In this document: positions 47,814 to 60,379 of the stretch, in pieces
How the letters are laid out: each line of letters starts with the position of its first letter
How positions within the stretch are numbered: the first letter of the stretch is position 1
NCBI GenBank assembly: GCA_965644295.1
Contig: CBFFRP010000071.1
Coordinates: 124,001 to 188,000, forward strand
Source of the DNA: Paraphysomonas bandaiensis
Taxonomy: Eukaryota > Chrysophyceae
Direction of reading: 5' to 3'
Length of the DNA stretch: 64,000 nt
Notes under the pieces: model-generated
The model's database searches: none
Told to the model about the DNA's origin: nothing
The model's input: the letters and a program-made list of their open reading frames with translations, nothing else
Made by a program: the position numbers and the translations under genes

Positions 47814-49224
47814 TAGTCGTTGTTAATAATATTTACGTACTGCACAACACAGCTTATAAACGAATTGTTCCGTCAACATTGTGCCCAAGGGTAAACGTCC
47901 AGCCTAAAATACGGTACTAAGCTATACAAGAGTAGATATTGTGTTCATTCGTGTATTCAATGTTTAAGAATACTCAGGATTCTAAGTACTAAATACAATT
48001 ATAGTTTAACCACTGGTTGCAAGGGAACTATATCGTCCCACGCTCTAAATTTTGAACCGAGTGAGACAGGGGACGATACTCGTTATCTCGTTATCCCTAG
48101 GTTAAATTGTTGCTTATCCTCATGATGCTAAAAACCTAACCCTACATGTAGCTTGATTGCTGTCAGAGGAAATACGTTGCTTTTCTCTGATCTCTGATTA
48201 ACAGTAAGAAAACGTTGAATAGCTAAAGTACTGTTTCCAATCAATGTCAAACTCAGGGAATGTCAATTGCACTACATTGACTCGATAGAATAAACTTTGA
48301 CATGTCAATAATGTAACTCTACCACAAAAGAATGCTGAAGGAATAGCTAAAGCGATGAATTGAAATTCGTACATAAAAATGATGATGAATCTGAAATTGT
48401 ACTCGCACGAGGCTTCTTTTGTTGTTACTTGCATCATCATCACATTTATTTACATCACGCTAAACCCCTGCTAGCCTGCTAGTGCAACTGAGTCGGATGC
48501 TGTGCGAACTGAGTGGGCAGAACAATAATATTTGCTGGGGCTAGATATGCGGATCATATGTTTCTTGAGCAGAATTTTCTTTACCCTACCGATGAGGAAA
48601 GTTCTAACTGCATCCTGTAACTCCTTTGTTGGCCATACTTCCAAAATAATAATGATAAGTATATACACCTCTAATGGATATAAACAACAAGCAACTTTCA
48701 AAGCCAAAAAATTGTATTATACTTTTAATCATTGGTATATTCTACCTACTACGATTCTCTGTCAAAGGGATGGTCTTTATTCTATTTCAATTCAGACATA
48801 CCAGTTTAATCATAACTGACTACGATAATTCATCGTCAATTTATAAGGAAAAGTACGATCAAGGTATTTCATCTAGTTCAAATGCATGTTATGCAGTAGT
48901 ATAAAAGATATGTATTAAAGAAACACAAGTATGTACAATGAACCTGAATATTATTGAATGTATAAGATCTAGTCTACCTATATGATTGTATACTATTGGT
49001 TGGCATTTAGAAAGAGTGACAGAGTCTTTATAGAGTGAATGATGAGAAATGCATATCGCATATTTACTCCCTCAACAAAGTCGGGCTCGCATCTTTTTGT
49101 GGTTTTCTGGGGGATAAGTACTAGACATTTCTCCGGGAATACTAATGTCAGCCGCATATATAGCCAGCAGATACTATTGTTCTGCCTACTCATAGCCAAA
49201 TTCTTGTGAGGTACAAGGAACACT
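47814..49224. other. AT-rich intergenic, no gene seen
   Basis: About 1.4 kb with only short, biased open frames. Nothing I can assign; possibly decayed repeats. Confidence 0.4.
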
Positions 49225-49345
49225 AATAAGTGTCACTTGTGTAGACGTCTTTGGGCCTTGACGAATAAGCAGGCATCCGGGTCCGGGGTATTGGGCCCAC
49301 CTCAAGGGTAACAACCGCCGTATTGCTAATAACCAGACATCCATT
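49225..49345 (+). mobile_element. Short fragment of the retrotransposon-tail family
   Basis: Shares GACGTCTTTGGGCCTTGACG with the inverted copy at 21,480-21,790 and ends with the family terminus CGTATTGCTAATAACCAGAC. It lacks the central GGTTGCACC block, so it is internally deleted. Confidence 0.5.
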
Positions 49346-49439
49346 ACTTAACGTCAACTTACTCCTACGTACGAACTTGTAGCTTGCTGATTTTTGTAGT
49401 GAAAATTATTGGTGTTGGTGACTAATATGTTGCTAAAAT

Positions 49440-49620
49440 CACATTACTACCATGTTAGAAATGGACATTTCACTGAAGATAACCATGCTCTTACACTTAA
49501 AATTTAGCTTTGCTTTGTTGAACAAAATGCGCTTTCACAAGTAAGAAGTATAACCAATTCACAACATAATCATGTAACGCCTGGTGAAGATCTGTTCTCA
49601 GCAACACCTGTTCACTCCTA
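49440..49620 (-). mobile_element. Degenerate retroelement leader copy, inverted
   Basis: Reverse complement of the family found at 8,190-8,420 and 20,960-21,140, including AACAGATCTTCACCAGGCG and the TTCAGTGAAATGTCC block before the ATG. Confidence 0.5.
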
Positions 49621-49670
49621 TCAGGGCCAGTCAAAATATATATTGACTTGCTACAATATATTGATTATTA

Positions 49671-50320
49671 CAATAGCTAAATCCATACACGCTGCCCAAC
49701 TCATTGCCCAACAAATATCTGCGTTCTGCGTACTTTCGGGAATGGAACTCTCTATCCCCAAAGTAGTTTGCACAGTGTTTCCGATCCTACAGGATTCCAA
49801 CAAGTCCTCCGACCCCATTGGCTACATCATTCTCTACGACTGGTCATGGCGCCCACACCCAGTCCCTATCCAAACATCACTAGAGTCGATACATTACCTC
49901 GGAGCAGACCTTCCTCTCACAATCACAGACAAGGCCTCCCATGACTGGTGTCTAAAATACCTGAAAGTCGTGACCACACACCTAGGGATTAAACAGGCCT
50001 CAGCCGGCTGTAAAGTCATGGTTATCGAGACCCAAATCATACCGACTTTGCTCTATAGAGCCACCAAAGCTTCATGGCCGCTACACTGGTACAGAGAAAT
50101 TGACGCTGCTTGTGCAACCCTCTACAGAAAGGCCCTCAGTCTAGGCCCTGGATACCCCACGGAACTGATCTACCTCTCACTCAAGCACAACGGATTAGGT
50201 ATGAAACGTTTCTCAGACTCGGCGCAGGTGTGCAGCCGTGCTGCAATTGTTCTTCAGCGGTTACGCAAGAGAGGTGGAAAAGGTAGTGTAACGCTGTGGC
50301 GTTCAACTATACTCCTGTGA
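49671..50320 (+). pseudogene. C-terminal part of a non-LTR reverse transcriptase, broken
   Basis: About 205 residues of plausible coding are left (KSIHAAQLIAQQISAFC, SIHYLGADLP, IIPTLLYRATKASWPLHW, LSLKHNGLGMKRFSDSA). The order fits the thumb and post-RT region of non-LTR elements, where the strand after the catalytic core reads 'YLG..L' and 'R.LY..LS'. The catalytic YXDD region is missing because of the 5' truncation. True coding stops near 50,290, where the inserted DNA begins; the residues after that (WRSTILL) are probably from the insert. Confidence 0.65.
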
Positions 50321-51284
50321 GTGAGATTTGGATGTCTATCTACTGGTGAGTGCTATGGCTATGGTTGGATACTTATATGGGCTACGCTAGGAAGATTGAG
50401 ACCTCTTGCTGGTGATACATATTGTGTATATTATTATATCTATGCTTGTATGTACACTACACTATGCCTTGCACTGCATGTCATTATTGTATTGATATTG
50501 CATTGTATGCACTCACATTTATTACTATATCACTCACATCACACCACACCACACATATATGACATACATTATACATCATATATATCATTGCATACATACT
50601 ACACTACTTCACACTTATATCTCTATGCTGTGTTGGTATTAATTCTTCTCTAGCTGCAGATAGAGGGAATTAGATATCAATATAGTGCATTCATATTCAT
50701 CTATACCTTCTTCTATCTCTATATGTATGTGTAGTACCATCTATATCCATCATCACACTCTTATCACTTGCATACTGTATGGCATATAGTACACGTGCTT
50801 GTATAAGATCCAAGTCTTGTCATAAGCACGATCTGCATGTATACATGACATAAATACAACCTATGTATGATATATGTACACATTGTATCACCTGAGGGTC
50901 CATTCATCTTGTCATGAGGCCACTGGTACTCTCTGTGTGGTCTTCATATTCCTGTGGAGCGCAGTGGACTCTAACTCCTCGTGTTCATGATGTTTGGAGC
51001 CGTGACTTGCGTCAGACGTCTGTCATTATGGACTTGAGTAGTGTGCCAAGTGTCATCGTCTATCTCTTACTGGTTATGGAGTGTTGACATGTATCTGCAA
51101 TGAGCGTTCAGAGCATCATCATCTTCAGTCTCTTCTCAACTGTTGTTTTTGTCGTATGCCGTATTTACTGTATTTACTGTATTTGCTGTATACTCCTGGA
51201 TGCTACTCTGCTATGCGGGATGTATGAGACCTTGTACTCCTCTGTATATGCGACTGTATGATGCTGTATATGATTCCGAGTATA

Positions 51285-54278
51285 CCGACAACAGCATCGG
51301 AGGGGCAGCACCCACATCGGAGGGGCAACATCCGTAGTCCCGTTTTTGTGTTCTGTACGTGAATATTAGTATGATCGAATGGGGATGGCGGGCTCTTCAT
51401 ATCTACACACCACATCCAAATAAGCATATCTTCATATTTAAACTATTCGGAATACACTGTTGTGTTGTTGTGCCCACTGTAGAAACTTAATTTTATCGAT
51501 TTTATGCTGTAATGATGCAGGAAAACCACCCAAATAATGACCACAGTGGGGATCACACAATCCCATTATCATGAAGTGCTCGTGACAATCATACATCCCT
51601 ACTAGATGAAGACTGTCCCCTGGATGATTTGTCATTAGATATCTTTTGAAGGAGCTTCAGAAAGAGCTATCAGCGGATGAGGTATACGACGAAAAGTGTT
51701 TACATGAAGCTCTTCTGCAGCAGTGCAGGGCAACTATGAAAGGAAGGATATATGCAAAGATATCCAAAGAGAATGGGGAAATGGAGGGAGAAACAAAACT
51801 AGGAGACAAGATTTGAAGATAGGTGGCATTGAATATATATCATTATGCTTTATCATGAAGACTTTAAAGCGAACTAGAATTTAAGGACATACATACTTCC
51901 CTTGCAGTAAGTTGTAAGACGAAGTTGTTTGTGAGTATGGATTTCATGATATATACAACTAATGTGGTGTACGTTGTAGATCGCCGTAATGATATTGCTT
52001 TTTGGTCAATAGTACATACTTAAATCATCGTATGCCTTATTTGCATAAACCATTTGATGTAACCTAAAACTGTAATGATGTATGTTATACTTTCCGTGTA
52101 GTAAGCTATTTATGCATGTATATTGCATGATGTAACAAATGTAATGTATGCTGTAGGCCGCTGCAATGATATTCGAATTTGTTTTTGTTAATTGCACATA
52201 CTCAAACCTTCGTATGTCACAACTATTTGTCTAACGTTATCTCGCAGCAGCAATTTCTAGCGAGCGTGTGCAAGCAAGCTAGGGACTATTTATTATAGTT
52301 TACAGACAATCGTTTCAATGTACTCATGCTAAGGTATAGCAAGTAGCTATGTAACGCTTGTAAAATGTTTATATGTGCGCGAATAATAAGACGAAGAGCC
52401 GTTGCATCTAACACTATTATAAAACGGGACAACCTCACCCCTGTACGTCATTTGTCTAAATTTTAAAGTCTAAAATATTTACTACCTGCCAAACTGTGTC
52501 TAGGTACAAGTAGGAAAAGGCTTGTTAAGACCCTGATATAGTGGAGAAATTTTGCAAGGAGGAGGGGTGAGAAGAAAGAAATAATGCCGCAGCTTTGGCG
52601 AAACATGCGAAGGCGGCTTAGGCTCTGTTGGGAAGGTAATCAGAGAAGGACAGGTTTAATTCCTTATCTCCAGAGCAGTATAAGGCTGAGAAAGTGACCA
52701 AGAAAAGAGTAGGAGCTGAAGCAATAAGACAGAAGTTTGAAGCAGTCGCTGGAGAATTAGCTGAAGCTCTTGTTTTCCTTGAAACATATCATCGTTGAAG
52801 AGTATCTGAGTTAAACGTTTTTGAAGTATATTAGTTGAAACATGTTTTGTTTGAAAAGTGTTTCAGCTGTAACATGTCTTGTTTGAAAAGTGTTTTAGTT
52901 GTAACATGTCTTCTTTGAAAAATATTTTAGTTTTAACATGTTTTGGATGAACAAATGAGAAGTATTCTAGCTGAACCATGTTTTGTTTAAAAAGTGTATT
53001 AAGTAGAAACGTACTAACCTTTTTTAAAAGTATCTGAATTGAAACAACTTTTGAAACATCTAAACGATGTATGAAATAAATTGCCCAGGAATAGTATGAA
53101 AAAAATTCCATGTACCTGCACGAAACAGATTGCTTACGAGGCCAGGCAGCAAGCAGTATAACCGTTTTTCGTCTTATTATTCGCGCACATATAAACATTT
53201 TACAAGCGTTACATAGCTACTTGCTATACCTTAGCATGAGTACATTGAAACGATTGTCTGTAAACTATAATAAATAGTCCCTAGCCTGCTTGCACATGCT
53301 CGCTAGAAATTGTTGCTGCGAGATAACGTTAGACAAATAGTTGTGACATACGAAGGTTTGAGTATGTGCAATTAACAAAAACAAATTCGAATATCATTGC
53401 AGCGGCCTACAGCATACATTACATTTGTTACATCATGCAATATACATGCATAAATAGCTTACTACACGGAAAGTATAACATACATCATTACAGTTTTAGG
53501 TTACATCAAATGGTTTATGCAAATAAGGCATACGATGATTTAAGTATGTACTATTGACCAAAAAGCAATATCATTACGGCGATCTACAACGTACACCACA
53601 TTAGTTGTATATATCATGAAATCCATACTCACAAACAACTTCGTCTTACAACTTACTGCAAGGGAAGTATGTATGTCCTTAAATTCTAGTTCGCTTTAAA
53701 GTCTTCATGATAAAGCATAATGATATATATTCAATGCCACCTATCTTCAAATCTTGTCTCCTAGTTTTGTTTCTCCCTCCATTTCCCCATTCTCTTTGGA
53801 TATCTTTGCATATATCCTTCCTTTCATAGTTGCCCTGCACTGCTGCAGAAGAGCTTCATGTAAACACTTTTCGTCGTATACCTCATCCGCTGATAGCTCT
53901 TTCTGAAGCTCCTTCAAAAGATATCTAATGACAAATCATCCAGGGGACAGTCTTCATCTAGTAGGGATGTATGATTGTCACGAGCACTTCATGATAATGG
54001 GATTGTGTGATCCCCACTGTGGTCATTATTTGGGTGGTTTTCCTGCATCATTACAGCATAAAATCGATAAAATTAAGTTTCTACAGTGGGCACAACAACA
54101 CAACAGTACATTCCGAATAGTTTAAATATGAAGATATGCTTATTTGGATGTGGTGTGTAGATATGAAGAGCCCGCCATCCCCATTCGATCATACTAATAT
54201 TCACGTACAGAACACAAAAACGGGACTACGGATGTTGCCCCTCCGATGTGGGTGCTGCCCCTCCGATGCTGTTGTCGG
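51285..54278. mobile_element. Foldback element, 1.1-kb inverted arms, 770-bp spacer
   Basis: Left arm 51,285-52,395 and right arm 53,168-54,278 are inverted copies of 1,111 bp with only scattered differences. The tips read CCGACAACAGCATCGG and are flanked on both sides by TATA. Each arm carries two diverged ~140-bp direct repeats (51,890-52,030 and 52,085-52,220 in the left arm), a 65-codon open frame and another coding-like stretch of about 55 codons. The arms are too long and the element lacks a transposase, so it resembles foldback (Galileo/FB-like) elements. It could also be an inverted duplication of a longer parent. Confidence 0.8.
52396..53167. repeat. Foldback spacer with decayed coding and ~40-bp tandem repeats
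   Basis: Around 52,645-52,798 the plus strand encodes a coding-like, broken peptide (LSPEQYKAEKVTKKRVGAEA). At 52,800-53,060 there are imperfect repeats of roughly 40 bp built on TTTGAAAAGTGTTTTAGTTG. Confidence 0.5.
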
Positions 54279-54765
54279 TATACAGTATTGTGCTGTTGTA
54301 TATCTGTGTATGGTCTATAGTACAGTGACGGTATATTGTCGAGTACAAGCATATGATTGGACGATATTCTCATTTTGGTGTGCTGGAGACTCTGTTGGTT
54401 GGAGTTGGTCTTCATAGCATTCTACGGGAGTGTTCCAGAAAACTGATATGTCCACATAATCAACCAAATCTTGTACAATCTTTTGTAGAATATTGTTCTA
54501 GATGTTATTGTGCGCTTCTAGATAGCTTGTAGAACATGAGTGGTTCTTTGTGAGTTATTTTGTGTTCTGCTTGCTGTTCAGTATTTTGTTAGAGTGCCTT
54601 ACACCTTAACACGTAGTTGGAGGTGTCTAATTATAAGAGCTTGGGGGTGCCTGAGCTGTTGTAAGGCTTAATAACAAACATATTCTTCTTCTCTTTATTG
54701 CTTCTTTCTTATATTTTGATTGTTTATTCATATATAGTGGCTGCACCCGGTGTTATACCTCGGGT

Positions 54766-56805
54766 TTGGTTAAACAGGAGCAAAAATGGGGATCTCTACA
54801 GCGCGCAATAACCCTCGGGGGAGAAGCAGGTCAAGCAGCACATTTTCTACTCACTCAGACAACAGAGCCACAGCCCCAATACCACCACTATGCTCTCAGC
54901 CTCAGGGAATGGGGAACGGAATTGGGCCTTACCCTTCAGGAACCTGAGCCCCCCGAACCACAGGATGAACACATGCTGACCAACCTAAAACAAGAACTCG
55001 GCCTTAATAGTGTCCAACCAGATACTTTCAAGGCTATCTTCACAGATGGATCATACACAGCCAGTGCGCTCTCCACGCGTCGCCTCACTCATGTCAATCC
55101 GCGAACACGATGGACACACCGAGGAGGTGCAGCGGTCGTCTACTTACCCCCAGAAAATGCCTGGGAAGATGGTACAACCACAATACTACGACTAGATACA
55201 CCCTTTCGTGACGTGCCCGGTTTGGACTCATACGCATATGAACTCATAGGCACAGCCATGGGGCTTATACTCTCAACACGTATTCCCGAACACATAAGAA
55301 GCCACACAGACTGTCAGGCAGTGTGCACCCGCACTGAGGAAGCACTCTCCACAAGACGCAGAGCTCTCGGTCACCGTGCAAAAGGGGTACTACTCGAAAG
55401 CATCGCGGCCAGCAGAGATTACAAACGACAGGTGACCTGGGTGAGGTCTCATCCCGAACGACGTACCACAGATGAAACGGAGTGGACGTTTGAGGACAAG
55501 GGCATCTATATTGCTGACGCAGTTGCGGGTGAAGACTGGCATGAAGTCGATCGCATCCTTGGAAAAAATAACTACACTGTCTGTACAATTGCGATTGACA
55601 GTGCCATCGAACGCTTACTAACTGCTGGATTATGGCACTGGCGTATGCACAGTACAAGACGGCCATACTACTCTAGCCCACTCCTTACTAATTTCCAGGA
55701 TCTCTGCGACCTAAGGACACTTGAGAACTACACTTCAACCAGAGATCAACGCTACGGACACAATCCTGATCGAGCGCCTGGCTACTGGACCAATAGCGGA
55801 GTACACCTCCCGCGCAAACTCGCTCAAGCGGATGGCAGTGCATCCAAAGACAAACTCAGCTCAAATCTACGCCAAAGAATACTCAACACGGCACTGACAT
55901 GGGACAAATCTTTCTGCATAGGGAGGAACCGGGCCAAAACCAAACAGGGGCTTGACCTGACCAAAGCCGCATGCTCTGACTGCGGGTTTCGACTAGATTC
56001 CCTAAAACATATGTGCCTCGACTGCACACATGAATCCATCACCCAAATAAGGGAAACTGCATTTCAATCGCATAAAAATGTGCTACACGAAATACAGAGA
56101 ACTCAGACCTTACCCAACTGGATCACATCTGCACTACGGAGACTCTCCAGCATAGCCTGGAATCCCTCCATCCCACAGGTCGAGAGATACTGGACTGGAA
56201 CCATCACAGCAGCCCAACTGGAAACGGTCTTCGGAGATGCCATACACAACCACCTGACGGCACACAGTCTACGGAACCTAGAAACAGCGGTTATTAATCT
56301 CCTGCAACCGCTTTACACTGCAGCGAAGCTTATGTTACAGGATCGCGGTTGTCGCTATATCACCATGTCCAAAAGGCCGCCCAGGCTACTCCCGAGACCC
56401 CGTCCGAAACGCAGTCAGTCAAGACAACGCCCGAGAGTCCTTCGCTTACTAGGGGTCCAACGACGACCCCCCACAGCGTATCCGACTCCAGACACACGTG
56501 CACACCTCACAGGTCCTACCCGACAGAGCACTGGACTGCCCAGACCTCCACAATGCCGACGGCTTCGACAACTCTATCTACACCCGCGGCCCCACAGGAG
56601 CACAGTAACACAGACTACAAACCCTACCCCTCCTCCCAACAATCCCCACCACCCTCAACCCACACATCTGGAACTAGGTGCACTCAAGACCCTAATTAGA
56701 ACGCTGAGCCCCCTCCAAAACCAATGGAGACCCATCCCAAAGGGAGACCCCCAGATCAATAGCGCCGGTGAGTCCCAGGACACACGATCATGGCGAGCCT
56801 CATAA
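54766..56805 (+). pseudogene. RNase H and zinc-finger C-terminus of the non-LTR retrotransposon
   Basis: About 680 open codons without its own start (the frame begins at a TTG next to the insertion boundary). Residues ~85-260 fold as RNase H: Asp in FTDGSYTAS, Glu in YAYELIGTAMGL, Asp in SHTDCQAV, and Asp in YIADAVAG near the end. A CX2CX8HX3C-like zinc motif (CSDCGFRLDSLKHMCLDC) follows, as in the C-termini of many non-LTR polyproteins. The last ~130 residues are Pro/Thr/Arg-rich. RNase H removes RNA during reverse transcription. Being cut from its RT part, it cannot be a functional element. Confidence 0.8.
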
Positions 56806-56815
56806 CACACACTAA

Positions 56816-57005
56816 GAACGGAAGTGGTTGCACCTTGGTGCTTGCGGCGACGCACAAGCAGCTTCTGTAGCGTTAAATAGTAGGATAAAAGAGCTTGTAT
56901 TGATTAGTTACGGGTAGTGGTCTAACTAGTATGACTAGCATTCTTCTAGCCACTAATTGATGCAAGGTCTCAACGCCTATTGCTAAATAATCAGACATTC
57001 ACTAC
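56816..57005 (+). repeat. 190-bp 3' tail of the retrotransposon
   Basis: Starts 11 bp after the RNase H frame stop and ends at the target-site duplication. It is near-identical to 21,900-22,089 and related to the copies at 21,480, 39,016 and 49,225. This makes it the family's 3' UTR, probably the part recognised by the reverse transcriptase. Confidence 0.85.
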
Positions 57006-57017
57006 TATTGATTATTA

Positions 57018-57701
57018 TTATTTTAGCAGAATTTGGCCTCGCAATATATTGCAATATATTGATATATATTGCTCATATGCTAGTGTGTCTTATAAAATAT
57101 ATTTGATTTATCATAAACGACCCTTTATAATCACATATAACTCATATACTTTTATGATATCGAACAATTATGATAACTACCTGCAACGAAGAACACAATT
57201 TATGTTCAATATTAGAAGTGTACTGTCTCTGTCAAGCTATTTTCCGAATAGTAAACTCCAAACTGTTTAAATTGATGCTGCCATCCTCATGCAATTATGT
57301 TTTTCTTATAACCTATATCTTACATAGTATATAGTCACACATTGAATTTAATTCCTTTGTAATTGTATTCACCATTCACCCCTTACACCTATGAGTTGAT
57401 TTCACGTATTCCACACTATTAAGTCACTGCAATTGCACAATTTATATCGCATCATACTGCAGAACTCAACATACAACGTAACAGCCTTACTCTCTTGAAA
57501 TATACACCGTGTCTAACTAAACCCAATTTAACATCACCTTTCAAGAACAAATCTATCCTGCAACAATAAAGTTGTAACTAGTAATGTATTAATTATTAAA
57601 AACAAATAACCAAAGCTATCAGTGTAATGGGCCAGCAAGCGTTTCCGTGTATAATGAACAATGTAGTCCTACACGGTTCAGCTGGCAAAATGTTAACCAG
57701 A
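57018..57701. other. AT-rich intergenic, no gene seen
   Basis: 3' flank of NOC2 down to the retrotransposon. No coding sequence. Confidence 0.45.
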
Positions 57702-60273
57702 TTAGTCACTGCCTTCATCATCTGACCACTCCATTGCTCTAATTTCATCCTGCATAGCACTAACATCGGTATTTCCCTCGTCATATTCACTACTATATTC
57801 ATCATCATCACCAGATTCATCTTCACTGTCTGACCCATCTTCATCCTTGCGGTGATTGCGAGACCCACTATCAATCGGGTTAATTGATGTCGCTGCCCGA
57901 ATCAAACCTTTACCGGGTGAAGCAGCAGCGGTGTCGACAATCAGTGTTTTATCACCGGTATGAACTAATAGTGCACTCTTATCGGATGACATCAGCTTCG
58001 CAAGTCGTTCAGACGCACAAGGTGGGAGTGGTTTTTGTATTTCCCGTAGAGGTTCGAATCCTTTTACACTCATCGGAGCGATGCCCAGTTCTAGTCGCCG
58101 TGTCTTAGCGACGGAAGAGTATTGCTCACATTGGTTCGCTAGCGCACGAGTGAGGTCCCTCCACTTCGCAACCTTGCATTTTTTGTTAAATGCTTTCAGC
58201 TTTTTCGTTGTAATGTAGAGATATTCCGGCAACCCGACGTGAAATCGGTATATCTCTAAGTCGTAGCGTAGAAGTGTGATGACAGTTTGTACCACCACGT
58301 CTCTCACCGGGGGCTTACTGATAGCACCCGCCGGTAGGCGTACAATATGCTGCAGGTTCGGAGCTGGGTCTGTAGATGGAGTGGTGGATGAGGTCGAGAT
58401 CTCATGAGATTCAAGAATAGCAAGAAGTCGCGGACAAGTAGGAATGAACACCTCGGCATGCGCAGCCAGCTGCTGCAGGCAAGATATGATGTGGAAGTGT
58501 AAGGGAAGATAGACAGCGGATGGGCTTGCGACAACCACCCCGTTAAGGACTTGTGATAGCGGGAATACTAGCGGGCCCAGATCATCTTCAGCAGGCATTG
58601 CACAGAGCAAGCGTGTCCAGAGACGGAGGCAGTTAAGAAATTGCCATGTCAAGACCTGCTTAGTGGCCTCCGGGGTCTTCTTAAGTAGTGCAGTGCGGAG
58701 ATGTAGAGCTAATTGTCGAGTGTACATGAATGCCTACAAACCATGCATTAGCACTTCGTAAACAACAGAAATTCGATAGCAGTAATACCTGTTGGTAGGC
58801 ATGTGCAACATCTGTGCGATATAACTCTGTAACACATTGGGACATAAATATAACCGATGTCCTTGATTGCTCGGAGAATGACTTAGCTGTGCGTGCAAAG
58901 CAAAGATATATAGCACGGAAGCACTCCTCCGTGATAGTGCCAGGAAGGAGAATCGACATTTGCCTAATTCGCAGGAAGCTGTGTCCTCGCACGTTCGAGG
59001 TATCATTTTCTGGGGCGGGTCCTTGTGACCATAGTCGAAGTAGAACTTTAATGACGCCCTTGGCGAGTCTTGAGACAGGGGAGAGGAGGGGAATGTATGG
59101 CTCCAGACAAGAAACAATATACGCTGCTACGTGGGATCCTCCTTGATTCGTAGAAGAGCGGTCGGTTGGGGCGGGATCATCAGCAGTAGATGTATCACTA
59201 ATCTGCGTGGAAAGGCTGGCAAGAGTGTGTAATACCGATTTGTAAAAGGACAAAACAAACATCTGGAGTTTCTTCCATTTCGGATGGTCTCCAAGATTAG
59301 TAAGCTTTTCTCGCGTGAGTCCATCCAATGAGAGGTCTAAATGAGATGCAAAGACCCCACCAGCATGTTCAAGTACTTCAACCATAACATACTCATAAAC
59401 CTCTGGATCACTTACAACGTAACGACTTGTTGGGCGACCGTCCACAGCAGGTTCATCATCGCCACCTTGTGAGTTAGGTAAGCAAGTAGCGCGAAACACA
59501 GACAGAAGCTTGCGGAACGATGTCAATGAACCCGATTTTGAGGACGTCACAAGCTCATCCACAAGAGCAGCAGTGACTTCGATAGATGATCTGTCTTGGC
59601 CACCAGCCCCGGAAATTTTACTATCATGATCATCCTCATCAATATCATCATCAGAGTCATTGTCTACATCATCTTCCTCCATATCACCACTCTCATCTTC
59701 ACTCTCTTCACTCTCATCACTCTCTTCTATAGCATCATCGTCATCTTCAAAATCCAGAAGACCTGCATCATTTTTCTGCAAATAATTAAAAAACTCAGGG
59801 TCTTTCTCCTTCAAACTATCCAATTCGTCTTGGTGCCTATAGTCAAGTACATATATCACCATATGAACACACTCACACCTCTAACAGAGGCACATACACA
59901 CACATCAACATATGAACAAACACACTCACACCTCTAACAGAGGCACATACACACACATCAACATATGAACAAACACACTCACACCTCTAACAGCGGCACA
60001 TACACACACATCAACATATGAACAAACACACTCACACCTCTAACAGCGGCACATACACATATATCGCAATACTCACTGCTTAATAGAACTCTTCTTTTTC
60101 TTTGGAGGCTCTGAAGGCTTTAAGTCTTTCATAGATATCGCTTTCTCGACCTCAATATGAGTCATCTCCGGCTCCTCTTTCCTCACTCGTTTACGGCCCA
60201 TCTTCTTCACTCCATGCTCGCTCTTAGCGGCCTTACGGAGGAACTTTATACTGCGCTTATTGGCTTTAGGCAT
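57702..60273 (-). CDS. NOC2: Nucleolar complex protein 2 (NOC2)
   Basis: Exons 60273-60077, 59836-58789 and 58733-57702 join in frame, 758 residues, the usual size. The N-terminus is highly basic with nuclear or nucleolar signals (GVKKMGRKRVRKEE, PPKKKKSSIK). The family signature QDELDSLKEKDPEFFNYLQK follows directly after intron 1, then an acidic stretch (EESDESEESEDESGD). The long helical repeat region (QLALHLRTALLKK, LRLWTRLLCAMPAEDDLGPL, PLHFHIISCLQQLAAHAEVF) matches the conserved NOC2 core, and an acidic tail ends it. NOC2 pairs with NOC1 and then NOC3 to move pre-60S ribosomes from nucleolus to nucleoplasm. Intron 1 (240 nt) is filled by a minisatellite. Head to head with the PH-domain gene. 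Confidence 0.92.
59866..60063. repeat. ~51-bp minisatellite, about four units, inside NOC2 intron 1
   Basis: Direct copies of a unit containing ACACTCACACCTCTAACAG and CATCAACATATGAACAAAC, differing by A/C at one site. They occupy most of the intron. Confidence 0.9.
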
Positions 60274-60379
60274 TTCGCTGGGAGTTATGTGTGTTAGTGT
60301 ATGGGCTAGATATGCCTCTGGTTAACTTATCCACAACTCAATGGCCAGATAACAACACCACCACATCCATCAATCTCAC

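Larger units (their letters stand above)
50290..54745. mobile_element. 4.4-kb insertion inside the retrotransposon
   Basis: This segment separates RT and RNase H coding. Its exact ends were not resolved; I found no convincing duplication, so the coordinates are within tens of bases. The outer parts (50,320-51,280 and 54,284-54,740) are AT-rich and carry no recognisable gene. The centre is occupied by a foldback element (51,285-54,278). Confidence 0.6.
49659..57017 (+). mobile_element. 5'-truncated non-LTR retrotransposon with 12-bp TSD, interrupted by a 4.4-kb insert
   Basis: Exact TATTGATTATTA direct repeats at 49,659-49,670 and 57,006-57,017 flank the unit 49,671-57,005. The left part encodes the end of a reverse transcriptase, and the right part encodes RNase H and the 190-bp tail. 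The middle (about 50,290-54,745) is foreign. The left end lies inside the RT coding region, so the element was truncated on insertion. The tail has no poly(A). RNase H downstream of RT fits I/Tad-like groups, but the clade is uncertain. Confidence 0.85.

Noticed and set aside
52006-52197. 63-residue frame MQLTKTNSNIIAAAYS present in both foldback arms
   Set aside because: Runs across the AT-rich direct repeats of the arm and has no coding character; listed only as part of the element.
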